Source: an uncultured Myxococcales bacterium
GTDB lineage: Bacteria; Myxococcota_A; UBA9042
Direction of reading: 5' to 3'
Length of the DNA stretch: 64,000 bases
Assembly (NCBI GenBank): GCA_903955385.1
Contig: CAJBNH010000024.1
Span: forward strand, 112,816-176,815
Below are positions 8,104 through 17,121 of this stretch, in pieces. Numbering within the stretch: the stretch's first letter is position 1; each line of letters begins with the position of its first letter. A model generated the notes under the pieces. It did not search any database and was not told where the DNA came from. It saw only the letters and a program-made list of their open reading frames with translations. The translations under genes and the position numbers were made by a program.

Positions 8104-10203
8104 ATGGCGACCGGGAACCAGAACACCTTTCCCCAGCAGTTTGGCCGCTACTACCTGACGCAGAAGATTGCGATGGGTGGCATGGCCGAGATCTTCCGCG
8201 CCAAGAGCCTGGGCGCCGAAGGGTTCGAGAAGGTCGTCGTCATCAAGCGGATCCTGCCGCACTACTCTGAGGACGAAGGCTTTGTCACGATGTTCAAGGA
8301 CGAAGCCCGTGTCGCAGCGCATCTGGCGCACGCGAACGTGGTGCAGGTCTTCGACTTCGACATGGTCAACGACCTGTTCTACATCGCGATGGAGTATGTC
8401 GAGGGCCGCGACCTGAAGCGGGTGCTCGACCACGGCGCCAAGCTTGGCAAGCCGCTGAGCATCGCCCAAGCCGTTCACGTGATGATCGAGGCGTCGCAGG
8501 GACTTCACTACGCACACGCACGCGTGGTCGATGGACAGCCGCTCAACATCATTCACAGAGACGTCTCGCCCCACAACGTCATGGTCTCCTTCAGCGGTGA
8601 AGTGAAGATCATGGACTTCGGCATCGCCAAGGCGGCCAGCCGGTCGACCAAGACGCGCGTCGGCACGGTCAAGGGCAAGTGCGCCTACATGAGCCCCGAG
8701 CAGGCGCGCGGCAAGCCCTTGGACCCTCGCAGCGACCTGTTCGCGCTGGGCGTACTCCTGTGGGAGATGCTGACTGGCAAGCGTTTGTTCGTCGGCGAGT
8801 CGGACTTCGAGACGCTGAACAACGTGCTGAAGGCAGAGGTTCCGGCGCCCAGCGAGCTGAATCCTGAGGTGCCGAAGGAACTTGACGCGATCGTGCTGAA
8901 GTCGCTGGCGCGTGAGCGCGAGGACCGGCAGGTGGACGTCGGGCAGTTCGTCTCTGAGCTGCGGCGCTGGTTCTACTCGTCGGTGCCGGACCCGGATGCG
9001 GTGTCGCTCAAGAACTACATGACCGACCTGTTCGCGGACGAGATTGAGGTGCTGCGGGCCGAAGTCGCCATTGAAGTCCAGATGATGGATGGCGTGCGGA
9101 AAGGCACGGGTCCCAGCGGCAAGCGGCCTGGAACGGGGTCGTCCAGCGTGCCCCAGGTGGGCGGCGACGACGAGAAGACGATGGCGCTGGATGCGACCGG
9201 CGGCCTGCCGGCGACGGCCGACAGTGACCGCACGATGGCGCTGCCCGATGCGATGTCGATTCCCCGGCTGGGACCGAAGCCCGGCATCGATTCGTCGCGG
9301 ACGCTGGTGGGCCAGATGCCCGACGAGCCCAAGAAGTCCAAGGTCGGACTGTTTGTGGGGCTTGGCGTGGCCGTCGCACTGCTGGTCGGCGTGGGCGCGT
9401 TCCTCGCGATGAACGGCGGGAACACGACGAAGGACGGTACCGGACCTGCGGCTGCCGCGGCGGCCCAACCCTCGACGCCTGCGGCGCCTGTCGCACAGGT
9501 GTCGGTCGTCATCAAGGCGCCGGGTGCCAATGAGATCGTCGTCGACGGCGAGACCGTATCGACCGACCCCGAGTGCACGTTCCGCGGCGACAAGGGGCGT
9601 GAAATCAAGGTGCTGGTCAAGAACGGCGACCGGAAGAAGCTGGTCAAGCACGTTCTGGACACCGACGGCGCCGTCCTGAGCATCGAGCTTCCCGCGGCCG
9701 CTGCCCCTGAACCGAAGGCCCCGGCTGCCGATTCGGGCGCGCCTGTCGTGCTGGTGCAGGTCGAGCCGCGCAACGCCACCGTGACGGTCAACGGCGCGCC
9801 GGTCGAGGCGGTCGGAGGCAACGCCCGCGTGCCCAACCTGAAGATCGGCGACACGTTCAAGGTCGAGGTCAAGGCCGCGGGCTACAAGGCTGAGGCGCGC
9901 GATCTGGTGGTCAAGTCGAGCGTTGAGACGTTCGAGATCGTGCTCGCACGGGACCGTCCCGCCAGCGCGAGCAGTGGCGCAGCGCCCGTTGCCGCCGGCC
10001 CTGGCAAGGTGGTCGTGTCGGCCAAGCCGTGGGCGAAGGTGTCGTGCAAGGGCAAGGACCTGGGGCTGAGCCCTGGCCCGTTCACCCTGCCTGCTGGTCG
10101 TTACACGCTGACGCTGACGAAGGGCAGCGTGACCAAGACGGTCACCGTCACCGTCAAGGCCGGACAGACCACCCAGACCAGCACGGACATGACGGCTCCC
10201 TAG
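8104..10203 (+). CDS. Membrane Ser/Thr protein kinase with C-terminal PEGA-like domains
   Basis: 699 residues; the ATG at 8104 has GAGGCGAC directly upstream. Residues ~15-285 form a eukaryote-like kinase domain: a Gly-loop variant (IAMGGMAEIF), catalytic Lys in VVIKRI, HRDVSPHNVM (~151), DFGIAKA, and SPEQARG at the APE position. A linker rich in Pro/Gly/Ser leads to one transmembrane helix (LFVGLGVAVALLVGVGAFL, ~416-434). The outer part has an Ala/Pro spacer and two to three beta domains; one (VEPRNATVTVNGAPVEA) and another (PWAKVSCKGKDLGLSPG) match the PEGA-type pattern of surface-layer-associated domains. It probably senses an envelope cue and phosphorylates cytoplasmic proteins. No cognate phosphatase is adjacent. 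Confidence 0.92.
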   Translation: MATGNQNTFPQQFGRYYLTQKIAMGGMAEIFRAKSLGAEGFEKVVVIKRILPHYSEDEGFVTMFKDEARVAAHLAHANVVQVFDFDMVNDLFYIAMEYVEGRDLKRVLDHGAKLGKPLSIAQAVHVMIEASQGLHYAHARVVDGQPLNIIHRDVSPHNVMVSFSGEVKIMDFGIAKAASRSTKTRVGTVKGKCAYMSPEQARGKPLDPRSDLFALGVLLWEMLTGKRLFVGESDFETLNNVLKAEVPAPSELNPEVPKELDAIVLKSLAREREDRQVDVGQFVSELRRWFYSSVPDPDAVSLKNYMTDLFADEIEVLRAEVAIEVQMMDGVRKGTGPSGKRPGTGSSSVPQVGGDDEKTMALDATGGLPATADSDRTMALPDAMSIPRLGPKPGIDSSRTLVGQMPDEPKKSKVGLFVGLGVAVALLVGVGAFLAMNGGNTTKDGTGPAAAAAAQPSTPAAPVAQVSVVIKAPGANEIVVDGETVSTDPECTFRGDKGREIKVLVKNGDRKKLVKHVLDTDGAVLSIELPAAAAPEPKAPAADSGAPVVLVQVEPRNATVTVNGAPVEAVGGNARVPNLKIGDTFKVEVKAAGYKAEARDLVVKSSVETFEIVLARDRPASASSGAAPVAAGPGKVVVSAKPWAKVSCKGKDLGLSPGPFTLPAGRYTLTLTKGSVTKTVTVTVKAGQTTQTSTDMTAP

Positions 10204-10233
10204 GTTTCGTGACCGGCGGGGCACAACAGCGGC

Positions 10234-10262
10234 TTGACACGCGGTCGGACCTCCGCTAAAAC
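10234..10262 (+). promoter_or_regulatory. Sigma-70 promoter of tRNA-Gly(GCC)
   Basis: TTGACA (10234-10239), a 17-base spacer and TAAAAC (10257-10262) give a near-consensus promoter about 55 bases before the tRNA. Confidence 0.75.
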
Positions 10263-10315
10263 GCCACCCGCTTCACCGATGGTGCCCTGCGCGGGAACTT
10301 AGGTGGAGGGAGTTT

Positions 10316-10390
10316 GCGGGAATAGCTCAGCGGTAGAGCGCGACCTTGCCAAGGTCGATGTCGCGGGTTCAAATCCCGTTTCCCGCTCCA
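10316..10390 (+). tRNA. tRNA-Gly (anticodon GCC)
   Basis: A full cloverleaf is visible: acceptor GCGGGAA/TTCCCGC, D-stem GCTC/GAGC, anticodon stem CGACC/GGTCG with loop TTGCCAA, T-stem GCGGG/CCCGT with loop TTCAAAT. The discriminator base is T and CCA is encoded. Confidence 0.97.
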
Positions 10391-10425
10391 AAGAGGCCCC
10401 CTTCGTGGGGCCTCTTTCGTTTTTT
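10390..10425 (+). terminator. Rho-independent terminator after tRNA-Gly
   Basis: AAAGAGGCCCC and its perfect complement enclose a six-base loop, followed by CG and six T. It begins at the last base of the tRNA CCA, so tRNA-Leu downstream is probably transcribed separately. Confidence 0.9.
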
Positions 10426-10491
10426 GCGCGATCTCGCCACGATGCGCCGCGTCAGGGTCCGCAGACGCAAGCACGTCCAGGCCCACTCCCC

Positions 10492-10578
10492 GCCGGGATG
10501 GCGAAATGGTAGACGCAGAAGACTTAAAATCTTCAAGCCTTACAGGCTATACGGGTTCGATTCCCGTTCCCGGCACCA
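10492..10578 (+). tRNA. tRNA-Leu (anticodon UAA)
   Basis: An 87-base class II tRNA with a long variable arm. Acceptor GCCGGGA pairs with TCCCGGC, the anticodon loop is in GACTTAAAATC with TAA as anticodon, the T-loop is GGTTCGATTCC, and CCA is encoded at 10576-10578. Confidence 0.96.
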
Positions 10579-10647
10579 CCAGAAGCGCTCGACCAGCTGC
10601 GCGGGGCACGGGGGCGCCCGACTCGCTGTGTTCGCGTTGGCGGTCGG

Positions 10648-12681
10648 CTAGAACAGGAACTCGATGTAGTGCACGGACGGCACGGGCACTGTGCGCGTCA
10701 AGTGCAGCGAGCCGTCGGTGACATCGGCCAACCCCTGTTCGGGGAAGACGAAGCCCGACCAAGAGAGCTTGCCGCCGTCCATATACGCCCAGCGGTAGCC
10801 GACGGTCTTTACGTCCGCGGGCAAACTGTCGATCTGCAGGCGCAGCTGGTGCTCCAGCACGGCCGACTCTCCCGGGTTGCCTACGTCCATGTCTGAGATC
10901 AGCACGCGAATCATGCGCTTGCGGTCCTTGGTCACGGCCGGCATCTTTGAGTCGGTGATGCAGTCGACGTCGGTTCCCACGTCGTTCGTGCATTTCTCGC
11001 GGGTGGCCAGCAGGATCAGGCCTCTGTTGGGGTTGCTGCTCTCTGTCCCCGAGGTTTTCAGCGGGTCCGGTCCGTGCTGGACCGAGAGGCGCTGGTGACG
11101 GGCCAGAAACCCCTCGTTGAACCAAAAGCTCTGCCAAGCCGCGGGTTTGAGGGACCCGGCGGTGACCGACTGCGGCATCGTCTCCGATGCGTACCAAATC
11201 AGCGTGCTGTCGGTGGCCGTCTTCGCAAGCTGGTCGTCCGTGATGGAACCGGCGACAACCGTTGGGAAACGCACAGCATTGCCGGAAACGGCCTCAGAGA
11301 CGACACCCTGCCACAGCGTCTTGGTAGCGGCGAAGAAGGCTCCAACCCATGCGGAGTACAGTGCCGGATCCTGAGCGATGAATTCAGGCAGGACTGAGGA
11401 CTTCGAGGGGCGCAGGTCCGTCACCCACAGCGGCACGATGACCGTTCCGTCGTTGCGGCACTTGTTGTCGGCGCCGCAGACTTCTCCGGTCTGGCAGGGA
11501 AGGGGCGCGTTGGCGCACAGGACGTTGGTGCCCGAGCAGAGGTTGTTGGTGCAGGCCCCGCCGTTTGTACACAGCACAGCCGCGTTGAAGCACTGACGCA
11601 GGGAGTCTTCTTTCAGCAACTTCTTGCCAGCCGCGTACGTGGCGACGGCGGAAGCGATTTTGTGGGCCTCGAGTGGGCTGCCTGCTTCGATCTCGATCGA
11701 CAGATAGGAGAGAGCCAGCCGCTTGCCGGGGTTGAGGAAGTTCTTGGCCGGGTCTGCCAGGAAGTCGATGAAAGCGTAGATCGGCGACCCGTTCAGCCCG
11801 AGCTCGCCTTGAATGACGACCGAAGGCCCGATCAGGTTGACGTCGTTGCCCGGCAAGGGGAATTCCTGACGCAACTCGGTGGCGAAGTACACGTAGCCGT
11901 TGAGCCACTGCGGCAAGGTCGCTTGGGTAAAACCACCTGCGCCGAAGGGGTCGCGGCCGTACTCGATGTTGAAGATGCTGGGCGAGCAGTCCCACGGGCG
12001 AGTCGTGCCGGCCGCGACCTTGCAGGAGGGCGTCTCAGCGTTCTTGGACGGCAACTCGCGGTCGAAGTAGCGAGCGACCTGTCGGACGACCTTGGCCCAC
12101 TTGGCCGGGTCGGCCATGCCGGTGCCTTTCTGCTGTCCGTTCTCGTACACGCAACTGCCCAAGCCGTCTCCAAGATCGTACGCGGCCGTCCACAGGGGTA
12201 CCGTGTTGGCTTCGCGCGCGGCCGCGAGCAGGGGCTGAAACGCGGTGAAGTTGAAGCTGGCCGTGGCGGTCTTGCCTCCGGCGTCCTCGTGAGGTGCGTT
12301 GCGGTTCGGGAAGATCCCCTGCAGCGTGGCGCCGCACCCATAGCCGACCGGGAGGCGCGTCCAGTAGGCGTGCAGGCTGCCGAAATTGGTCTTGGCTGCA
12401 GCAACGTCGAGCGGAATGGCCGCCAGCGGCACGCCGTTGACTCCGCGCAGACCTGCGACCTGAATGCCGTTCACGAGTGAAGAAGGGTTCGCCGGGCAGG
12501 CCACCAGTGAGCCGTCGCCCAACACGCACATCGACGCGTCGACGACCACAGAGCGGTTGCGGGTCAGATTTGCCGTCTTGGGGAGCGTGACCGAGGCATC
12601 CTCGATGCATCCCGGCAGGGCGAGCACCGTGGACAGGGAGGCCAGCAACACGCGAATGGCGGCTCGGGAGGGGGTGCGCAT
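10648..12681 (-). CDS. Large lipoprotein with GH39-like barrel features, function unknown
   Basis: 677 residues from the ATG at 12681, chosen because AAGGA precedes it and it opens a signal peptide with lipobox LALPGC. The region ~115-340 has the order of features expected of a GH39-type TIM barrel: a strand ending FNIEYGRDPFG where those enzymes have the acid/base Asn-Glu, then WLNGYVYFATELRQ, LIGPSVV, FIDFLAD and LSYLSIE. The catalytic Asn-Glu pair is replaced by Ile-Glu-Tyr, so if homologous it is divergent and activity is doubtful. A Cys-rich insert (CTNGGACTNNLC and following) interrupts the middle, and the last ~200 residues contain VLISDMDVGN and a terminal beta-sandwich. It lies downstream of a histidine kinase gene on the same strand. 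The fold assignment is inference. Confidence 0.65.
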   Translation of the reverse strand: MRTPSRAAIRVLLASLSTVLALPGCIEDASVTLPKTANLTRNRSVVVDASMCVLGDGSLVACPANPSSLVNGIQVAGLRGVNGVPLAAIPLDVAAAKTNFGSLHAYWTRLPVGYGCGATLQGIFPNRNAPHEDAGGKTATASFNFTAFQPLLAAAREANTVPLWTAAYDLGDGLGSCVYENGQQKGTGMADPAKWAKVVRQVARYFDRELPSKNAETPSCKVAAGTTRPWDCSPSIFNIEYGRDPFGAGGFTQATLPQWLNGYVYFATELRQEFPLPGNDVNLIGPSVVIQGELGLNGSPIYAFIDFLADPAKNFLNPGKRLALSYLSIEIEAGSPLEAHKIASAVATYAAGKKLLKEDSLRQCFNAAVLCTNGGACTNNLCSGTNVLCANAPLPCQTGEVCGADNKCRNDGTVIVPLWVTDLRPSKSSVLPEFIAQDPALYSAWVGAFFAATKTLWQGVVSEAVSGNAVRFPTVVAGSITDDQLAKTATDSTLIWYASETMPQSVTAGSLKPAAWQSFWFNEGFLARHQRLSVQHGPDPLKTSGTESSNPNRGLILLATREKCTNDVGTDVDCITDSKMPAVTKDRKRMIRVLISDMDVGNPGESAVLEHQLRLQIDSLPADVKTVGYRWAYMDGGKLSWSGFVFPEQGLADVTDGSLHLTRTVPVPSVHYIEFLF

Positions 12682-12789
12682 GGGGTCCTTGCTGCCAGCC
12701 GTGGCTCGCGCTGGCCGTCGTGAAACCGGAGCCTTGCAGTATCCGCGATGCGTGCGAGAGGGGTCAAGCAAACGCGGCGCACGGACCCA

Positions 12790-13527
12790 TCAGGGGAAGC
12801 GGGCCATCGCCACAAACCCGCGCGATTGTCGGCAACCGATGTCCAAAGTGCCTCCGCCCTTGTCTGCCAAGGCCGCCGCAATCGGCAGCCCCAGACCCAA
12901 GTGGCCCTGACCGACGCGTCGCAGCGTGCCTTGCGAGGCTGCCACCAAGTCCGCACAGCCGGGACCGTTGTCGCTGATGGTCAGCAGCAGTCCGCTGTGG
13001 CGGGTGAGCTCGACGCGGATCCAGGGCGGTTCGACTTCTTCGTCGGCCTCGCGGTCGAGCAGTTGAGCGGCGTGGGCATCCAGCGCATTTTGCACCAGCA
13101 ACGAGAGCAGGTGCACCCACTCGGCCTCTCCCAACCCGAGCGGTCGGCGGGCTTGCGTGTCGACCGGGCCCAGCGAGGACACCAGCAAGACGCGCGCGTG
13201 TTCGGTCGTCTTCTCCAGCCACGTGTTCAAGGCCGTGATCGTCTGGGGTCGTTCTGACGATGTTGTGGGCAGTGGCAGGAGCGCACTCTGCAGCGTGTCG
13301 CGCGGTCGCATCAACTGCGCCCTGAGGCGAGCCAAGCCCGCCGACACGGCGGCGTCCGGCACCTTCATCTGCATCAGGTCGACCAGCGAAATGCCGGCCA
13401 CCATGCTGTTCGTGAGGTCGTGCGCCAATTTGCGCAGCATGGTGCCGAGCAGATCGATCGTGGACCATGGCAGCGGACATACGCGTACGAGCTGCAGGCC
13501 GTCTTCGGGGTGGTTCACCAGCGTCAT
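12790..13527 (-). CDS. Small soluble histidine-kinase-like protein (HATPase_c)
   Basis: 245 residues without membrane segment, PAS or receiver domain. An H-box-like RKLAHDLTNSM places the candidate phospho-His at residue 36. The C-terminal half is a GHKL ATPase with N-box LLVQNALDA, G1 ISDNGPGC and G2 GHLGLGLPIA. The ribosome site is weak: AAGG is adjacent to the ATG. The gene starts 11 bases after the stop of the upstream Kelch lipoprotein gene, so translational coupling is likely. No response regulator is adjacent, so the partner is unknown; a minimal phosphotransfer kinase is the best reading. Confidence 0.75.
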   Translation of the reverse strand: MTLVNHPEDGLQLVRVCPLPWSTIDLLGTMLRKLAHDLTNSMVAGISLVDLMQMKVPDAAVSAGLARLRAQLMRPRDTLQSALLPLPTTSSERPQTITALNTWLEKTTEHARVLLVSSLGPVDTQARRPLGLGEAEWVHLLSLLVQNALDAHAAQLLDREADEEVEPPWIRVELTRHSGLLLTISDNGPGCADLVAASQGTLRRVGQGHLGLGLPIAAALADKGGGTLDIGCRQSRGFVAMARFP

Positions 13528-13538
13528 CCTTGCGGTCG

Positions 13539-16500
13539 TTACGGTGCGCAGGTCTGGTCAAGACGCCACAACGCGCTCGACACCGTCGAGTCGGCTTCCA
13601 GTCCCGACCACACGAAGGACTGACGGGGCTTCTCGATGTGCAAGGCCGTGGCGAGCATCAAGGCGCTGGGGGACGGCGAGACGGCGGTCGCGGCCAAGCG
13701 GGCGACGAAAGGCTGTGTCGCGCTGCAGCTGCCGACGTCGAACACCATCTGCACGCTGGCGACCAGCGGTTGGGATGTCGTCGGGCCGGGGCAGGCCTGA
13801 CCCAAGCTGTCGGTAGTCTCATTCACGCCAGACGGTACGGACATCCAGCCTCGGCCGCCCAAGGGGTCGAACAGCATGGGATAGAACACCGGACCACCAA
13901 AGTATGGACGCAGCAGCTCCTGTTGCGGGGGCGCCACCGTGAAGTCGGCGTACGTCGGCAGGGGCATTGGCTGGAAGCCAGGCGTCTGCAGCGTTCGGGT
14001 GGTCCACAACGTGGTGTCGACGTGACCGACACAGTCGAACTTCTTCAGCGTCACGATGTCCTTGCCGATTCCCGTGGGCTTGCCGTCCTGATCGAACAGG
14101 CGGATCGACCCTGCCGCCAAGGCCAAGACATCGCGGTAGGGGTCGTACAAAGCGATCGCCCCATAGCGCGCGGCGGGCCGTTGGTTGCCCATCAGCTGGG
14201 CACCCAGATCGGTCCACACGAGCGTCGCAAGGTCGAAAGCGAAGAACTCTTGGGTCTCGGAAGTCGCGTCGAAGCCGCCGAACAGCAGCAGGCGATTGCG
14301 AATCGGGTCGAGCACTTGGGTCGCTGCCGCAAGCGCCGGGGCCTTGGGCGAGGAAGCCACGGAGGCGACACCCGACTCGAGGTCGAGGTGGGACACCGTG
14401 GCAATGGGTGCCCAGGCGGCGTCGAGCACCCCGGCGGTCAGCAGCTTGCCCTCCCAGAGCCGAGCCACGTTCGCAACGGGTTGGCCAACAACGAGCGGCA
14501 GACCGCCGGCCAGCACCAGTTGGTCGGTCTTCACATCGACGGCGCCGACACCAAACGCAGAAACGGGCGCTTGATCCGTGACGAGCTGCCATCCCTTGGC
14601 GTCGGTGTAGCACCACGCATCCGTTGCGGGCAGCAGTCGCGTTACGCTGCTGCCTTGCGTCGGCAGGTCGAACCGCAAGCCTGAGGTGATGCAGAGCGCT
14701 TGACGCTTGGTCGACCAGCCCGACACATGACCGATGCGTCCGACGGGAGTTTCGCGGTCCAATCGGACTGCCGTCGACCCGATCGTCGGCCACGACCACA
14801 CGTCTGACAGGCCGGAGCGAAGTCGATCTGCTCCCTTGGCGACGACGCGGTATCCGCCGGCGACGATCAGCGACTGGCTGGCCGGGTTCCACGCGCCCAA
14901 GCCGTACGAGCGCTGCGGAAGGTCGGCAACGGCGCCAAGGCTGGTCACCGTGGCAAACGAAAGCTGACCGCCTGCTTCCGTGCCCACCACGTGTTGCAGG
15001 TGCTGTCCTGCGCTGTCGTGTCCTCCGAAGGCGTGCAGCTGCCCGGCGTCGTCCACGGCACACTGTACCCCTGGAATCGTCACGGTGTTCTCTCCCGCGA
15101 GAGCGATTTGGGTGGCAACCGGAGTCGAGCCGTCACTTGGAATCTGCAGACGGAAAACTCCTGTCGGCGTGATCGCCCAAGCGAACGAGCCATCGGGGGC
15201 CGCTGCGACGCAGTGCGCCTGCGCTGGCATCGGATCGCCGGAGACACCAACCCAGCCAGGAATGCCATTCAGGGCGTGCCAATACGGACTCGGCCCGGCC
15301 CCGGGGAACAGCAAGAGGACCCGGGCTGCGGATCCGCCTTTCAGCACCACGGCCTGCGCAGGGGCAGTGGCGGCCGTCGCAGCTCCCAGCGGGGGCAGCG
15401 CTGCGATGTAGGTGGCGGCCTGGCCCGCGCTGGCGTCGGCCCAACTATTCGGAGACTGGTAAGCCCAGACCGACTGGGCCATCGTACTGCCCGACCGGCC
15501 GCCGACCAGGATCAGTCGGCCGCCGTCCGCATCCCAGACCAAGGCAGCATCGACGCGAGGTCCAGGTGGCGCTGCGGTGGAGAGCTGCCACTGCGCGGGC
15601 GTGGGCGCCGACTGGGCGCTGCCGGACACATCCAGCGACCACAGATCGGCGCGGGCCACCAGGGTCTTCGCGCCAGGAACCTCGCCGCCATACAGCCAGA
15701 TCCTCTGCAACTGCGGAGAGAAAGCGGCCGACCACGAGGGGCGTGGCTGCGGAGCGCCGACCGACAGGTCGGTGAAGCCGGAGGCGAAGGGCAGACCTGC
15801 GCACACGGCCTCGGTGCCGTCGCTGGAACAGGTCACGACCGGCGGGTTGGCCGGAAGGCCGCTCGGGCACATCACGGGCGAGAAGCCGCACTCGCCACAG
15901 GACGTTCCAACGGCTTTATCCTTGAATGTAAAGCCATTGTCGGTCGTGCCGTCGCAGTCATCGTCCATGAGGTTGCAGGTCTCGGTCTTGGCCAGCGACT
16001 GCGAGCCGTTGGCCGAGGTGGAGCAGGTGATCGCCTGGTCGCTGCCGCACTCCACGACGCCGAAATCGGGTGTCAGGGCGCAAACTCCAGACTCCGACTG
16101 GCATGGCGAACCCAGCGGCAGGCCTCCATAAGTCAGGTCTTCGTCGGTCTGGCCGTCGCAGTCGTTGTCCTTGGCGTCGCACAGCGCCTCGACGGCCTGC
16201 CAGTTGGGGAGTCCGCTGGCTTGGCAGACACAACCCGTGCAGCCCAGCGCGAGCCCTTTGGGCGTGGGGGACGCATTCGAACAGACCACTTGCACTTGAC
16301 CGATCTGGTCCGCGCAGACGCCCGACGTGCATAGCGCCGAGGCGGACGGCAGGGCCGAGTCGGGGATAACGGGGGCGGCATCGATCGCATCCACCATGCA
16401 GTCACCGTCGCTGTCGAGGGTGTTGCTTTGGGCCGCGTCGATGACCCCGTCTCCGTTGGAGTCCAGCGGGTGCTCGGTGTCGGGTCCAATTTCGGTCACG

Positions 16501-16868
16501 TCCGGTCTGCCGTCGCTGTCGGAGTCGGACTTGCTGGGATCGAGCCCGAACCTGGCTTCGTAGGCGTTGGTCAGGCCGTCGCTATCCAAGTCGCCCTCAG
16601 CCGAGCGGCAGTACTGCTCGATGCAGACACCTCCCTCGCAGGTCGAGCTGTCCTTGCAGGAGGTCGTGCAGTAGCCCTGGTAGCACACTCCGCTCGAGCA
16701 CTCTGCGGTATTGCCGCATGTCGAGCCGTATCGGCGGCCGCGTTCGGGCAGGCAGCCTTCGCAGCCGGTCAGCAGCGAAGTGAGCAGGGACAGTAGAGCC
16801 AGCGCGGCTACGGCCGCGCTGCTGGAGCGGGTGCCCGAGAACCACGAATCAAGAGTCGGGAAGGCCAT
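13539..16868 (-). CDS. Lipoprotein with Cys-rich, Ca-binding and Kelch beta-propeller modules
   Basis: 1109 residues from the ATG at 16868, preceded by GAGG and opening a signal peptide with lipobox LLTGC. Order of modules: a short Cys-rich part; thrombospondin-3-like Asp-rich repeats (DLDSDGLTNAYE, SDSDSDGRPD, DSNGDGV, DSDGDC); MopE-type metal-binding motifs (CDAKDNDCDGQTDED and CNLMDDDCDGTTD); then ~800 residues with Kelch/galactose-oxidase-like blades (RIWLYGGEV, RLILVGGRS, LLLFGGFDA). It should be surface-exposed and bind calcium; ligand and role are unknown. The start faces the divergent comM promoter region across a 253-base gap. The histidine kinase gene follows 11 bases downstream. 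Confidence 0.85.
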   Translation of the reverse strand: MAFPTLDSWFSGTRSSSAAVAALALLSLLTSLLTGCEGCLPERGRRYGSTCGNTAECSSGVCYQGYCTTSCKDSSTCEGGVCIEQYCRSAEGDLDSDGLTNAYEARFGLDPSKSDSDSDGRPDVTEIGPDTEHPLDSNGDGVIDAAQSNTLDSDGDCMVDAIDAAPVIPDSALPSASALCTSGVCADQIGQVQVVCSNASPTPKGLALGCTGCVCQASGLPNWQAVEALCDAKDNDCDGQTDEDLTYGGLPLGSPCQSESGVCALTPDFGVVECGSDQAITCSTSANGSQSLAKTETCNLMDDDCDGTTDNGFTFKDKAVGTSCGECGFSPVMCPSGLPANPPVVTCSSDGTEAVCAGLPFASGFTDLSVGAPQPRPSWSAAFSPQLQRIWLYGGEVPGAKTLVARADLWSLDVSGSAQSAPTPAQWQLSTAAPPGPRVDAALVWDADGGRLILVGGRSGSTMAQSVWAYQSPNSWADASAGQAATYIAALPPLGAATAATAPAQAVVLKGGSAARVLLLFPGAGPSPYWHALNGIPGWVGVSGDPMPAQAHCVAAAPDGSFAWAITPTGVFRLQIPSDGSTPVATQIALAGENTVTIPGVQCAVDDAGQLHAFGGHDSAGQHLQHVVGTEAGGQLSFATVTSLGAVADLPQRSYGLGAWNPASQSLIVAGGYRVVAKGADRLRSGLSDVWSWPTIGSTAVRLDRETPVGRIGHVSGWSTKRQALCITSGLRFDLPTQGSSVTRLLPATDAWCYTDAKGWQLVTDQAPVSAFGVGAVDVKTDQLVLAGGLPLVVGQPVANVARLWEGKLLTAGVLDAAWAPIATVSHLDLESGVASVASSPKAPALAAATQVLDPIRNRLLLFGGFDATSETQEFFAFDLATLVWTDLGAQLMGNQRPAARYGAIALYDPYRDVLALAAGSIRLFDQDGKPTGIGKDIVTLKKFDCVGHVDTTLWTTRTLQTPGFQPMPLPTYADFTVAPPQQELLRPYFGGPVFYPMLFDPLGGRGWMSVPSGVNETTDSLGQACPGPTTSQPLVASVQMVFDVGSCSATQPFVARLAATAVSPSPSALMLATALHIEKPRQSFVWSGLEADSTVSSALWRLDQTCAP

Positions 16869-16975
16869 CTGGGACGCCTCGGCGGTGCTGCGGTGAGAGG
16901 ACCCGAAGTCTATCAAACGCGGCCCAAGGGCGGAAGGACGACCACCGACCCGCCGACCCGGCCGGGGGGGGCGGC

Positions 16976-17009
16976 GAGACGGTCTCGAGGCGGTCTCGAG
17001 ACCAGTCTC
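16976..17009. promoter_or_regulatory. Array of GTCTC half-sites with palindrome GGTCTCGAGACC upstream of comM (candidate enhancer)
   Basis: Half-sites GTCTC begin at 16982, 16993 and 17005, that is 11 and 12 bases apart, about one helical turn. Inverted partners GAGAC lie at 16976 and 16998. The central part is a perfect 12-base palindrome GGTCTCGAGACC at 16992-17003. It lies between two divergent gene starts, so it cannot be a terminator. Its centre is about 87 bases upstream of the predicted sigma-54 start, a usual place for an enhancer-binding protein. The same array occurs before radC. Confidence 0.7.
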
Positions 17010-17057
17010 ACCCTCCATTACACTCATGCAACCGATTGATATTGAACGATAGTTGGG

Positions 17058-17074
17058 TTGGCACGACCTTTGCT
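17058..17074 (+). promoter_or_regulatory. Sigma-54 promoter of comM
   Basis: TTGGCACGACCTTTGCT matches the -24/-12 consensus YTGGCACG-N4-TTGCW at every defined position. The GG (17060-17061) and GC (17072-17073) doublets are separated by the required ten bases. Transcription would start near 17085, leaving a ~37-base leader before the ATG at 17122. Confidence 0.85.
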
Positions 17075-17121
17075 CCATGGCTCGTCGCGGCCAGCGCGAA
17101 ACTGGACGCGGAGGAAGCGCG

